NCBI GenBank assembly: GCA_963694825.1
Contig: CAVOEV010000054.1
Span: forward strand, 1-21,491
Direction of reading: 5' to 3'
Length of the DNA: 21,491 nt
Origin: UBA8437 sp963694825
Lineage (GTDB): Bacteria; Planctomycetota; Planctomycetia; Planctomycetales; Planctomycetaceae
The translations under genes were made by a program, and so were the position numbers. A model generated the notes under the pieces. It was given only the letters and a program-made list of their open reading frames with translations. It made no database searches and was not told the origin of the DNA. Positions 6,795 through 14,614 of this stretch are shown here, one piece after another. Position 1 is the first letter of the stretch. Each line of letters begins with the position of its first letter.

Positions 6795-9692
6795 ATGTCT
6801 TCACACAACCCGTCATCGGAATCTCCGGCTGGAAGTTCAGTCGTCGGTCCTGTCGGCTCGTCAGCCATCGAGCCTGGCCGCCTGTCTGGTGATCGGTCTG
6901 GTGATCGGTCTGGTGATCGGTCTGGTGATGTGTTGCCGCCATCGGGAGGTGGATTGTTGGACGACGGTGCTGCGACGGTGATCAGTGCTGAGCAGCAGTG
7001 GTTGGGCGAGTCGATTCCATCGGGACCGGGATCGACGTTGTGCGGCCGTTTGTTTCCTGCGGTGGGTGCTTCGGTCGAGGGCATTGCCGGGAGCGGTTCG
7101 TCGGTGTTGCCGTTGCCGTTGCCGAGTCCGGTCGGTGTGGAGTTGGATCATTTCATCCTCGACGAGCGGATTGGTGTGGGCGGGATGGGTGCTGTGTTCC
7201 GAGCCCGCGACACGCGTCTGGGTCGACCGGTGGCTCTGAAGGTTCTGAGTCCATTCCAGTCGTTGGATTCGGGGGCGGTGCAGCGTTTCCGCAACGAGGC
7301 TCGCGCGGCGGCGGGTTTGGATCACGACAACATTGCCCGAGTCTTCTACGTGAGTGAGGATCGGGGTCTACATTTCATTGCTTTCGAGTACATCACCGGG
7401 ACCAACGTCCGGGACCTGATCGCTTCGAGTGGGCCACTCGAGCCGGCCGACGCGGTCAATTACACGTTGCAGATCGCATCGGCCTTGGTGCACACGAACG
7501 AAATCGGTGTGGTTCATCGCGACGTCAAGCCATCAAACATCATCATCACTCCGATGGGTCGTGCGAAGCTGGTCGACTTGGGGTTGGCTCGGAATCCGGA
7601 GTTGAACCAGACGTCGGAGGATTTGACGTCAGACGGTACGACTTTGGGTACGTTTGACTACATATCGCCCGAGCAGGCGCGTGATCCGCGTGGTGTGGAC
7701 GTTCGCAGCGACATCTACTCGTTGGGCTGCACGATTTACCACATGTTGACTGGCGAACCGCCCTACCCCGACGGCAACGCTTTCCAGAAGCTGCTCGATC
7801 ATCAGGGCAAGCAGCCTCCCGACCCGGCACTCAAGAATCCTCGCGTCTCGGAACGACTTTCGAGTGTCATTCGCCGGATGATGGCGAGTGATCCGGACAA
7901 GCGATTTCCGACTCCCGAGGCGTTGATCCGGGAATTGATGTTTGTGGCCGAGGAGTTGGGTTTGCGCGGTGTGTCGTCGGAGGGCATGGTCTGGATGTCG
8001 GCGGGTGCCCTGTCGAGCCGCAGTTGGGAGCGGCACATTGGCTGGATGGCGACGGTGGCGTTGTTGTTGATCGTGGTGGTGGTGTTGAGATTTCAGCCTG
8101 TGGATCGAGTGGACCGGTTGCCCGGGGGTGACGGCAATGCCGGAGTCATCGACGAGGCCAGTTTTGGGCCTGGCATCATCGGGCCGGATTCGGATCGGGT
8201 CGCGGTTGGTGGGTCGGGTCGGAAGTTGTTGAGTGATGTGGTGCCGGGTGCCGGGGCTGCTGCGGATGTCGATCCGGGTGCGGTTTCGGTTGCTGAGCCG
8301 AGTCCCGGTTCGGTTGCCAAGCCGATCGCCAAGCCGGCCGCCAGTCCGGATCGTGAGCCGCGAGTGGTACCGTTGCCTGTTGCGGGTGGAGACAGCACGG
8401 CGGGAACGGCTCCGGCAGAGTCCGCTATCGCCCCGTCTGTATCATCGGTGTCGCCGGGGGCTCCGGGTCCGACAAAGCCGGACGTTCCGAGAGTTACGTT
8501 GCCGCGGGTCCCGCCAACGGGTGTTGTTCCGGATCCGGTAGTGGTGATTTCCGTCGACGGATCACGTCAGCGGTCCTATTCGACTCTCAACGCAGCGTTG
8601 GTCGACGCGGTCGACGGTAGCCAGATTGTCTTGCAGTACAACGGAGTCCGAGTCGAGAGTCCTTTGCGGGTGGGTCGCAAGAACATCACGATCCGAGGCG
8701 GGGAGGGATTTCGGCCGGTGATCGAGTTTCGTCCGAAGGGGGCTGGAGGCGACGGGCTGGAGTCGAATCGGATGATCACGGTCACGGCCGGTCCGTTGCA
8801 GGTGATCAACACCGAGTTGCGGATGGTGGTGCCTCGTGCCGAAGACGTCTCGATGGTGATGTTTTCGTTACAGCGACCCGAGCAGGTTCGACTCAGAGAC
8901 GTAATTGTCACCGTGGTCAATCCATCCCGCCGCCCGGCGTCGGTGATCGAGTTGACTCAGGAACTCGGTGCGATGCGGAACATGAAGAAGATGATGAAGA
9001 CGGGGATGATGGAGGCTGATCCGTTGGAGTTGACGATCGACCGCAGCGTGATCCGGGGCGATTGCGACCTGTTGCATGTTCGTCAGACGGAATCGGCCGA
9101 GGTGTCCTTGAGTCATTGCGTGTTGGCGTTGGGTGGTTCGTTGTTACACGCGGTGGGGACCGACGGCACGGCCCCTGGTCAGCGTGGCACGATCGAACTC
9201 AACCTGGTCCACATCAGTGTTTTGTTGGGCGCCAATCTGATTCGGCTCAACAGTGGTCAGGAGCGGCGTCACATGCCGGCCGTACGAGTTCAGTCTCGCG
9301 ACAGCATTTATTCTCATGCCAGCGACCGCCCCCTGGTGTCGATGTCGGGCAACACGGACACCGAGATGTTCCGCGGCCTGTTTGCCTGGCGCAATGGCGA
9401 GCGAAATTTCTTCGACGACTATTCGGTCTTCTGGCGTCTGGGATCCGACCAGGACAGTATCGAGTTTTCCGGTTGGAAGCAGCACTGGGAACCGGCCGGT
9501 TCACGAAACGCGATGGTGGCCTGGCAGACGGTTCGCGTACCCGGTGGCGATCTGGCGTGGGAGCGGATCGGGCTGTCGGACTTCCGTCTGTCGTCGGAGG
9601 CAGCTCCGGAGAACCGTCCGGTTGCGGCCGACGGTAGGGACGCGGGGGCGAATCTGAGTTTCTTGCCGGCGGTTTCGGGCGAGTTGCCTTAG
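6795..9692 (+). CDS. Transmembrane Ser/Thr protein kinase with extracytoplasmic beta-helix-like domain
   Basis: This is a 965-residue Hanks-type (PknB-like) kinase. The N-terminal ~120 residues are Ser/Gly/Pro-rich and include an SGDR repeat. The kinase domain (about 118-385) has the glycine loop GVGGMGAV (from 127), VALKVL (Lys149), HRDVKPSNI (Asp243), DLG in place of DFG, and SPEQARDP with SDIYSLGCTIYHMLTGEPPY. A single transmembrane helix follows at about 416-434 (VALLLIVVVVL), then a Pro/Ala/Val-rich linker. A C-terminal part of about 380 residues begins with SQIVLQYNGVRVESPL and KNITIRGGEGF, which look like a right-handed beta-helix (pectin-lyase-like) sensor. All catalytic residues appear present, so it should be active. 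ATG 6795 was chosen; TTG 6768 is also in frame, and neither has a good ribosome binding site. Confidence 0.9.
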   Translation: MSSHNPSSESPAGSSVVGPVGSSAIEPGRLSGDRSGDRSGDRSGDVLPPSGGGLLDDGAATVISAEQQWLGESIPSGPGSTLCGRLFPAVGASVEGIAGSGSSVLPLPLPSPVGVELDHFILDERIGVGGMGAVFRARDTRLGRPVALKVLSPFQSLDSGAVQRFRNEARAAAGLDHDNIARVFYVSEDRGLHFIAFEYITGTNVRDLIASSGPLEPADAVNYTLQIASALVHTNEIGVVHRDVKPSNIIITPMGRAKLVDLGLARNPELNQTSEDLTSDGTTLGTFDYISPEQARDPRGVDVRSDIYSLGCTIYHMLTGEPPYPDGNAFQKLLDHQGKQPPDPALKNPRVSERLSSVIRRMMASDPDKRFPTPEALIRELMFVAEELGLRGVSSEGMVWMSAGALSSRSWERHIGWMATVALLLIVVVVLRFQPVDRVDRLPGGDGNAGVIDEASFGPGIIGPDSDRVAVGGSGRKLLSDVVPGAGAAADVDPGAVSVAEPSPGSVAKPIAKPAASPDREPRVVPLPVAGGDSTAGTAPAESAIAPSVSSVSPGAPGPTKPDVPRVTLPRVPPTGVVPDPVVVISVDGSRQRSYSTLNAALVDAVDGSQIVLQYNGVRVESPLRVGRKNITIRGGEGFRPVIEFRPKGAGGDGLESNRMITVTAGPLQVINTELRMVVPRAEDVSMVMFSLQRPEQVRLRDVIVTVVNPSRRPASVIELTQELGAMRNMKKMMKTGMMEADPLELTIDRSVIRGDCDLLHVRQTESAEVSLSHCVLALGGSLLHAVGTDGTAPGQRGTIELNLVHISVLLGANLIRLNSGQERRHMPAVRVQSRDSIYSHASDRPLVSMSGNTDTEMFRGLFAWRNGERNFFDDYSVFWRLGSDQDSIEFSGWKQHWEPAGSRNAMVAWQTVRVPGGDLAWERIGLSDFRLSSEAAPENRPVAADGRDAGANLSFLPAVSGELP
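6885..6929 (+). repeat. 12-bp in-frame tandem repeat (TCTGGTGATCGG)
   Basis: Three perfect copies (6885-6896, 6897-6908, 6909-6920) and a partial fourth up to 6929. It encodes Ser-Gly-Asp-Arg units in the disordered N-terminus of the kinase. The unit length is a multiple of three, so copy-number change would keep the frame. Confidence 0.95.
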
Positions 9693-9751
9693 CAGCCAGT
9701 TGGGTCTTGGGACAGGCACCTCCGCCTACGGTGGGAGAGCCAGTCCCGGCA

Positions 9752-10738
9752 TCAGATTTGGGCCAATCTCGGGATATCTTCTGGCGAGATCGGTTCATCG
9801 AGTCGTGCTCCGAGTTGCGAGACGACTCGAGCGGCGGCGTGGTGAGCCAGTCGTGCGGACTGTTCGAACGTCAGCCCGTTGGTCAATCCATAGAGGATTC
9901 CGGCGGCGAACATGTCGCCGGCTCCGGTCGTATCGATCGCCTGAGTTTCGACACCGGGGACGTGAGTGAGTTGTCCGTCTTCGACGAGCAGAGCGCCTTT
10001 TGGTCCGAGTGTAACGGCGACGCGGGGCACGTATTGGCCGAGTTGTCTGGCGCATTGGGTGGTGTCGTCAATTTCGAGCAGGCTTCGTGCTTCGTCTTCG
10101 TTGCAAAACAGCAGGTCAACGGGGCCTCGAGCCAGTTCGAGAAATTCGTCGCGGAAGAGGTCGACGAGGAAGGCATCCGAGATGGTCAGAGCGAGCATGG
10201 CGTCGGATTCGTTAGCGAGTTCGACGGCTCGGTAGGCGGCTTGTCGAGGTGTGTCGGCGCTAAAGAGGTAGCCTTCGACGTAGACGGCTTGCGACCGATT
10301 CAGCAGCAGCGGGTCGACATCATCGGGTCCGACATCGGCCGAAACTCCAAGGAAGGTGAGCATGGTACGTTGTGCGTCGTCGGTGATCAGCACCAGGCAG
10401 GTGCCGGTCGGTCCATCGGAAAAGGGGACATCGACGGTGATCTGGTTGGCTCGCATGTCTTCGAGGCAGAACCGTCCGAGGCTGTCGTCGCCCACTTTTC
10501 CGGCGTAGGCGGTGCGGCCACCGAGACCGGCGATTCCGAGGATAGTGTTGGCCGCCGAGCCGCCGGCCGACTGGTTTCGAGGCAGCTGTCCGAGTACCTG
10601 GAGGACTCGTTGCTGAGTGTCGTGGTCGACGAGGGTCATCATGCCCTTGGCGAACCCGAGCGATTCGAGCAGTTGATCGGAGACCTGAACCTGGATATCG
10701 ACCAGCGTGTTGCCGACTCCGTAGACGTCAAGTGTCAT
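9752..10738 (-). CDS. PfkB-family carbohydrate/nucleoside kinase, adenosine-kinase-like
   Basis: The 328-residue protein is a ribokinase-fold (PfkB) kinase that transfers phosphate from ATP to a sugar or nucleoside hydroxyl. Motifs seen: GNTLVDIQV at the start, the first PfkB signature region NQSAGGSAANTILGIAGLGG (56-75), GKVGDDSLG, LLFCNEDEA (209-217), and the second signature DTTGAGDMFAAG (269-280) with catalytic Asp275. NEDEA and the general pattern resemble bacterial proteins annotated as adenosine kinase. Because the gene follows a sugar-acid dehydratase, 2-keto-3-deoxygluconate kinase is a real alternative; substrate cannot be set from sequence. Its ATG overlaps the stop of the upstream thioesterase gene by 4 bases (ATGA), so translation is probably coupled. 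It is the last gene of a three-gene minus-strand operon and converges on the kinase gene. Confidence 0.9.
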   Translation of the reverse strand: MTLDVYGVGNTLVDIQVQVSDQLLESLGFAKGMMTLVDHDTQQRVLQVLGQLPRNQSAGGSAANTILGIAGLGGRTAYAGKVGDDSLGRFCLEDMRANQITVDVPFSDGPTGTCLVLITDDAQRTMLTFLGVSADVGPDDVDPLLLNRSQAVYVEGYLFSADTPRQAAYRAVELANESDAMLALTISDAFLVDLFRDEFLELARGPVDLLFCNEDEARSLLEIDDTTQCARQLGQYVPRVAVTLGPKGALLVEDGQLTHVPGVETQAIDTTGAGDMFAAGILYGLTNGLTFEQSARLAHHAAARVVSQLGARLDEPISPEDIPRLAQI

Positions 10739-11217
10739 GTCAGCCTTTTGGTTTCAGGCAACGAGTCGTCGCCGGGGCAGTCGATTGGGTCGTTTGGTTC
10801 GGGCAGGCTGGTGAACAGGAAGGTTCCGCTGGCGGTGGCCACCAGTTGTCCATTATCGCAACGCACTTCACCGTTGGCCACGACCGACTGTCGTCCGGCG
10901 TGTTGGACTTGTCCGGTAGCGATCAATCGTTCGCCGAGGAAGGCTGGTCGAATGAAGTTGATATTGAGTTGAGCGGTGACGGTCAGTCGGTCGTTTGGTG
11001 CCACGGTGTTGGCAGCGACGCCGAGTGCCGAGTCGAGCAGTGTGGCGGTGACGCCTCCGTGCAGGATCGGCAGGTTGCGGAGGTGTTTGTCGGCGACGGT
11101 CAGGGCCAGTTCGGCGCGACCGTCCCCCCAGGCGATCGGTTCGATCCCCAGCAATTCGACGAGTTGGTCACCGGAGGGGACGTTTGGGTCGGAGGGGTAG
11201 GCGCCGGGGTGGTTCAT
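10735..11217 (-). CDS. PaaI-type hotdog-fold thioesterase
   Basis: The 160-residue protein fits the PaaI/YbgC-like acyl-CoA thioesterase group. The central helix motif HGGVTATLLDSALGVAA (from His53) includes the conserved His-Gly-Gly and Asp62 of the HGG..a.l.D family. The following strands (TAQLNINFIRPAFLGERLIATGQVQHAGRQSVVANGEV) are typical of the hotdog sheet. Members hydrolyse aromatic or medium-chain acyl-CoA thioesters; the substrate here is unknown. The last 25 residues are an extra, acidic tail. Both ends overlap the neighbours by 4 bases (ATGA), placing it between an enolase-superfamily dehydratase and a PfkB kinase. An acyl-CoA thioesterase has no obvious place in sugar-acid breakdown, so this may be a housekeeping or detoxifying activity carried in the same transcript. 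Confidence 0.88.
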   Translation of the reverse strand: MNHPGAYPSDPNVPSGDQLVELLGIEPIAWGDGRAELALTVADKHLRNLPILHGGVTATLLDSALGVAANTVAPNDRLTVTAQLNINFIRPAFLGERLIATGQVQHAGRQSVVANGEVRCDNGQLVATASGTFLFTSLPEPNDPIDCPGDDSLPETKRLT

Positions 11218-12449
11218 GGTTTCTGGATGGTCCCATCGGGGTTGCGAAGATTTCCCCAGGAGAAGTCGAAGGGAGGATCGTCGCTGATCGGGAATTGTGC
11301 GGCAAGCGACTCGTCGAAATCGATCCCGAGTCCGGGTTGGTCGTTGACGTGGAAGTGTCCCTCCTTGAGTTCGGGGCAGCCGGGGAAGCAGTCGATTTCG
11401 GCTTGGCAGAACCCGTGAGCTTCCTGGATCCCGAAGTTGGGGGTGGCCAGGTCGAGATGAATATTGGCGGCGTGTCCGACGGGCGAGACGTCACCGGGTC
11501 CGTGCCACGCCGTGCGGACTCCAAAGAACTCGCACATCGCCGCCATCTTTTTTGCCGGGCTGAGGCCACCGATCTGAGAAATGTGCACTCGGATGAAGTC
11601 GATCAGTCGTCGGGCGACGAGATGAGTCCATTCGTTGGGGTTGTTGAACAGTTCGCCCATTGCGATCGGGACGGTGGTTTGTTGTCGAAGGTTGTCGAAG
11701 AAGCCGACATCTTCGGGAGCGAGGGGGTCTTCGACGAAGAAGGGTCGAAACTGTTCGAGGTCTCGGCAGAGCTGAATGGCGAGTACTGGCGGGATTCTTT
11801 CGTGGATGTCGTGCAGCAGTTCGACCTGATCGCCGAGTTGTTCGCGGACGAAGGCGAACAGTTGGGGGACGAGTCGGGCGTAGGGTTTGTGCGGCCAGGT
11901 TTCGGTCCGGCGATTGGCGGGCATCGAGTCGTTGGCGGCGGTGGTTGGTGAGCCATAGGTCGAGGCACCGGGGACGGCGACCTGGATTCTGACGTGGCGG
12001 GTGCCGTGTTCGAGGAATTCTCGGACCGACGCTTCGACATCCTCGAATGTCTCGCCTGTCGCGTGTCGATAGGTTTCGACCGAATCGCGGCATTTGCCGC
12101 CGAGCAGTTGGTAGACGGGTAGACCGGCGTGTTTTCCGAGGAGATCCCAGAGTGCGATGTCGACGCCGCTGAGAGCGTTGTTGAGCACGGGTCCGTTGCG
12201 CCAGTAGGAGCTGACGAAGGCCGACTGCCAGATGTCCTCGATGCGGAAGGGGTTTTTCCCGATCAGGAAGGGTCGGAGGTAGTCGTCGACGGCGGTGGCG
12301 ACGACGCGTGCTCGTTGAGTGAACGTGGCACAGCCGAGTCCGTATAGGCCGGGCTGGTTGGTGTCGATGCGGACGACGACGAGGCGGATTCCTGCCGGAG
12401 CGGTCAGGATGGCTCGGACGTCAGTGATTACGGTGTCGGCAGCGGCCAT
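11214..12449 (-). CDS. Mannonate-dehydratase-type enolase superfamily enzyme (ManD/RspA-like)
   Basis: The 411-residue protein belongs to the mandelate-racemase/muconate-lactonising group of the enolase superfamily. Metal ligands are Asp214 (LLHDIHERIPP), Glu240 (FFVEDPLAPED) and Glu266 (AMGELFNNPNEW), with His216 two residues after the first. The 26-residue spacing of the ligands equals that known for D-mannonate dehydratase. Other ManD-like features are VRIQVAVPG...TYG (Arg154, Tyr165), FIRVHISQIGG (Arg287), TAWHGPGDVSPVGHAA (His316) and NFGIQE. ManD turns D-mannonate (some members D-gluconate) into 2-keto-3-deoxygluconate. Other acid-sugar substrates are possible. The gene is first in the minus-strand operon and overlaps the thioesterase gene by 4 bases. 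The ATG at 12449 has no clear ribosome binding site. Confidence 0.9.
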   Translation of the reverse strand: MAAADTVITDVRAILTAPAGIRLVVVRIDTNQPGLYGLGCATFTQRARVVATAVDDYLRPFLIGKNPFRIEDIWQSAFVSSYWRNGPVLNNALSGVDIALWDLLGKHAGLPVYQLLGGKCRDSVETYRHATGETFEDVEASVREFLEHGTRHVRIQVAVPGASTYGSPTTAANDSMPANRRTETWPHKPYARLVPQLFAFVREQLGDQVELLHDIHERIPPVLAIQLCRDLEQFRPFFVEDPLAPEDVGFFDNLRQQTTVPIAMGELFNNPNEWTHLVARRLIDFIRVHISQIGGLSPAKKMAAMCEFFGVRTAWHGPGDVSPVGHAANIHLDLATPNFGIQEAHGFCQAEIDCFPGCPELKEGHFHVNDQPGLGIDFDESLAAQFPISDDPPFDFSWGNLRNPDGTIQKP

Positions 12450-12522
12450 GTTCAGAGACTAGTTGCTGGCGTGGGATCCGTCGAACGTGGAGATTGGGTC
12501 GCTTGCGTCGAGGATCGGCTCG

Positions 12523-12551
12523 TTGTGACGTTTAGGGGGCGCGGGTATGGT
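12523..12551 (+). promoter_or_regulatory. Weak candidate promoter for the Asp-box protein
   Basis: TTGTGA (12523-12528) and TATGGT (12546-12551), 17 bases apart, four of six matches in each box, in the 146-base divergent gap between the dehydratase operon and the next plus-strand gene. I found no comparable match for the minus-strand operon. Confidence 0.25.
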
Positions 12552-12595
12552 GGTTCGATCGGGGTGTTGATGGTGTCTTGGGAGTGTGAACCGGG

Positions 12596-13753
12596 ATGAG
12601 TACAGAGACGAGTGCAGAGACGAGTGGCGAGTTGTCTGTGGTTGTGGAGACGGGGGTGGTGTACCGCAACCCGGACGCTCACATCACGAGTCGTCACGCC
12701 TACTTTCCTTCGGCGATCCCGTTGGGTGATGGCGAGGTATTGGTGTCGTTCAACGTGGGCGAGGCATTTGAGGCGGAGAATTTGCGTGTGCAGTTGTCGC
12801 GGTCGCAGGATGGTGGCCGGAGTTGGTCGAGCGAGGATCGGCTGGGTGTGAGCGAGGCTGCGGCGGGGGTTTCGGAGAGCATCAAGGCGGTTCGGGTTGG
12901 CGACGGCACGATCGTGGGGTTGTTGCAGCGGCATGATCGTCGGGAGTTGCCTGGCGAGGGTCTGACCTGTGGTGACACTCTTGGTTTTGTGCCAACGCGA
13001 TTTGAGACGACCGAATCGGCGGATGGGGGTCGAACGTGGAGCGAACCGAAGCGTGTCGAGCCACCGATCGAGGGTCCTGAGTGGGAGTTGTGTGCACCGA
13101 TCACTGAGCTTTCGGACGGTCGTTGGTTGTTGATCACATCGACGTGGCCCGACTGGCACGGCCATTTGCCCAACGGTCACCGGATGTGTGCGTTTGTTTC
13201 GCAGGATCGTGGAACGAGTTGGCCCGAGTGTTTGACGGTGATGAGTGAACCGGAGTCGGAGGCGGTGATCTTCTGGGAGTCGAAGATCGTGGAGTTTTCT
13301 GATGGGCGGCTGTTGGCGGTGGCCTGGTGCCACGATCTTCCAACGTCGGCCGACCGGCCCAATCAGTACGCGATCAGTGTCGACGGGGGAGCCAGCTGGA
13401 CGCCTCATCAATCGACCGGCCTGATCGGACAGACTCAGACTCCACTGGTCGTCGGCGAGGATCGATTGCTGGTGGTGTATCGTCGTACGGACCAACCGGG
13501 CTTGTGGTTGCAGGATGTGCGGATCGAGGGTGACCGGTGGGTCAACGTGGCGAGTCGGCCATTGTGGGGTCAGAGTGTTGACGGGACGACAAACATGGGA
13601 GCTTCGATGGCCGAGAATTTTCGGACGTTGCGTTTCGGAGCGCCATCGGTCGTGCGACTTGACGACGGGGCCGTCTTTGTCGTCTTCTGGTGTTACGAGG
13701 ACAATGTCAGTGTGATTCGTTGGTTCCGATTGGAGTTGGACCTGGCTGATTGA
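12596..13753 (+). CDS. Asp-box (BNR) beta-propeller protein, sialidase-fold family
   Basis: The 385-residue protein carries four Asp-box motifs at regular spacing: SQDGGRSW (70-77), SADGGRTW (141-148), SQDRGTSW (202-209) and SVDGGASW (261-268). This is the pattern of six-bladed sialidase-like propellers, which include sialidases and many uncharacterised glycan-acting or glycan-binding proteins. I do not see a secure sialidase Arg triad, so exo-sialidase activity should not be assumed. There is no signal peptide or transmembrane segment, which suggests a cytoplasmic protein. ATG 12596 has GGAG at 12581-12584, 11 bases upstream. The gene is divergent from the mannonate-dehydratase-type operon; planctomycetes often pair such propeller proteins with sugar-acid enzymes, so a joint role in glycan or sugar-acid use is an inference. 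Confidence 0.85.
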   Translation: MSTETSAETSGELSVVVETGVVYRNPDAHITSRHAYFPSAIPLGDGEVLVSFNVGEAFEAENLRVQLSRSQDGGRSWSSEDRLGVSEAAAGVSESIKAVRVGDGTIVGLLQRHDRRELPGEGLTCGDTLGFVPTRFETTESADGGRTWSEPKRVEPPIEGPEWELCAPITELSDGRWLLITSTWPDWHGHLPNGHRMCAFVSQDRGTSWPECLTVMSEPESEAVIFWESKIVEFSDGRLLAVAWCHDLPTSADRPNQYAISVDGGASWTPHQSTGLIGQTQTPLVVGEDRLLVVYRRTDQPGLWLQDVRIEGDRWVNVASRPLWGQSVDGTTNMGASMAENFRTLRFGAPSVVRLDDGAVFVVFWCYEDNVSVIRWFRLELDLAD

Positions 13754-13780
13754 GCAGCTGGGCAGGTGCATTCAGGAAAA

Positions 13781-13788
13781 AGGTGAGG
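13781..13788 (+). promoter_or_regulatory. Ribosome binding site (AGGTGAGG) fixing the start of the EF-hand protein
   Basis: AGGTGAGG lies 6 bases before ATG 13795, which makes this start far likelier than the in-frame TTG at 13750 inside the end of the upstream gene. Confidence 0.65.
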
Positions 13789-13794
13789 TGTGTG

Positions 13795-14535
13795 ATGTCT
13801 GAGGGTGTGACGGGTATCGAGTTGGCGGATGGGTCGTCAGACGTGCCGCCTGAAAAGACGGGGATGGTGGTTGCCGAGACGTCACGTGGAGCGCAGTTCC
13901 TAAGGCGGGTTGCGTTGCTGACCGTAGTGGTGCTTGTTCTGGTCGAACTGAGCTCACCGTTATGTAGTGGCTATTCGCTGGGAGCCCTCGAGAGTGCATT
14001 TGAGAGTCGTCCAAAGAGCGGGCTGACGCTCGAGTCGGCTCGAAGTCATTTGGTGGGTCTGGCGATGATGTCGTTCCGCGAAGAGACGGCGATAATGGGA
14101 CAAAATCGTTCGGTCCATTTTGCGGTGTTCACTTGGCCGAGTCTGTTTCGGGACCACACGTTCGAGATTGAGATTGAACGTGTGTCGATCAAGACGGCCA
14201 GTGGTGGAACTGGTGAGGCGATCCTGATGCAGTCTCAGCCGTACATTCGGGTTGAGAGCAACTACAAGGTGGTGAAGCCGTATGCGAAGCCCGATCCGCC
14301 ATTGATGCAGTTGATGATACTTGACCACGAGCACGACTCGACGGGGACTCACCGGGTCGAACGCTGGCAGGTTGAGCGAGCGATCAAGAATAAGAAGGCG
14401 GAGCCGAGTCTGCTGGTGTACTTTGACAAGAACGACAAGAACAAGGACGGTGTCGTGACGGCTGGCGAATTGGGTCAGCCGTCGGGGATCGGCAACACGG
14501 AAGGCGCCGCCGGGAAGCGTGCAGGCGGGCGTTGA
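13795..14535 (+). CDS. Single-pass membrane protein with a C-terminal EF-hand, function unknown
   Basis: From ATG 13795 the product is 246 residues. Residues 1-35 are polar and probably cytoplasmic. A hydrophobic helix spans about 39-56 (VALLTVVVLVLVELSSPLC) after RR, so the rest should be outside. The middle is a mixed beta region (HFAVFTWPSLFRDHTFEIEIERVSI, then a stretch with SQPYIRVESNYKV) with no family I can name. Near the end a canonical EF-hand loop, DKNKDGVVTAGE (214-225), has Asp/Asn/Asp at positions 1, 3 and 5, Gly at 6 and Glu at 12, so calcium binding is likely. The tail is Gly-rich and basic. It follows the Asp-box gene closely and could share its transcript. It is convergent with the TPR lipoprotein gene across a 79-base gap without a clear terminator. 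Confidence 0.8.
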   Translation: MSEGVTGIELADGSSDVPPEKTGMVVAETSRGAQFLRRVALLTVVVLVLVELSSPLCSGYSLGALESAFESRPKSGLTLESARSHLVGLAMMSFREETAIMGQNRSVHFAVFTWPSLFRDHTFEIEIERVSIKTASGGTGEAILMQSQPYIRVESNYKVVKPYAKPDPPLMQLMILDHEHDSTGTHRVERWQVERAIKNKKAEPSLLVYFDKNDKNKDGVVTAGELGQPSGIGNTEGAAGKRAGGR

Positions 14536-14614
14536 AGCGGCTGCGTCGCGCGGGTTGACCCGGGACCGGGAGGAGTTGGGTTCGGGGTTCGGGCGATGTC
14601 GTGTGGCGAAGTAA

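Noticed and set aside
9707..10972. Long plus-strand open frame of 421 codons
   Set aside because: It covers the PfkB kinase and thioesterase genes in antisense; those have clear motifs and overlapping starts and stops, this frame has none.
12452..13771. Minus-strand open frame of 439 codons
   Set aside because: It is antisense to the Asp-box protein, which has four proper motifs; the translation is Arg/Thr/His/Pro-rich without a fold pattern.
14536..14614. CGGG/CCCG inverted repeat in the convergent gap after the EF-hand gene
   Set aside because: The stem is 4-5 bases and no T tract follows; not enough for a terminator call.
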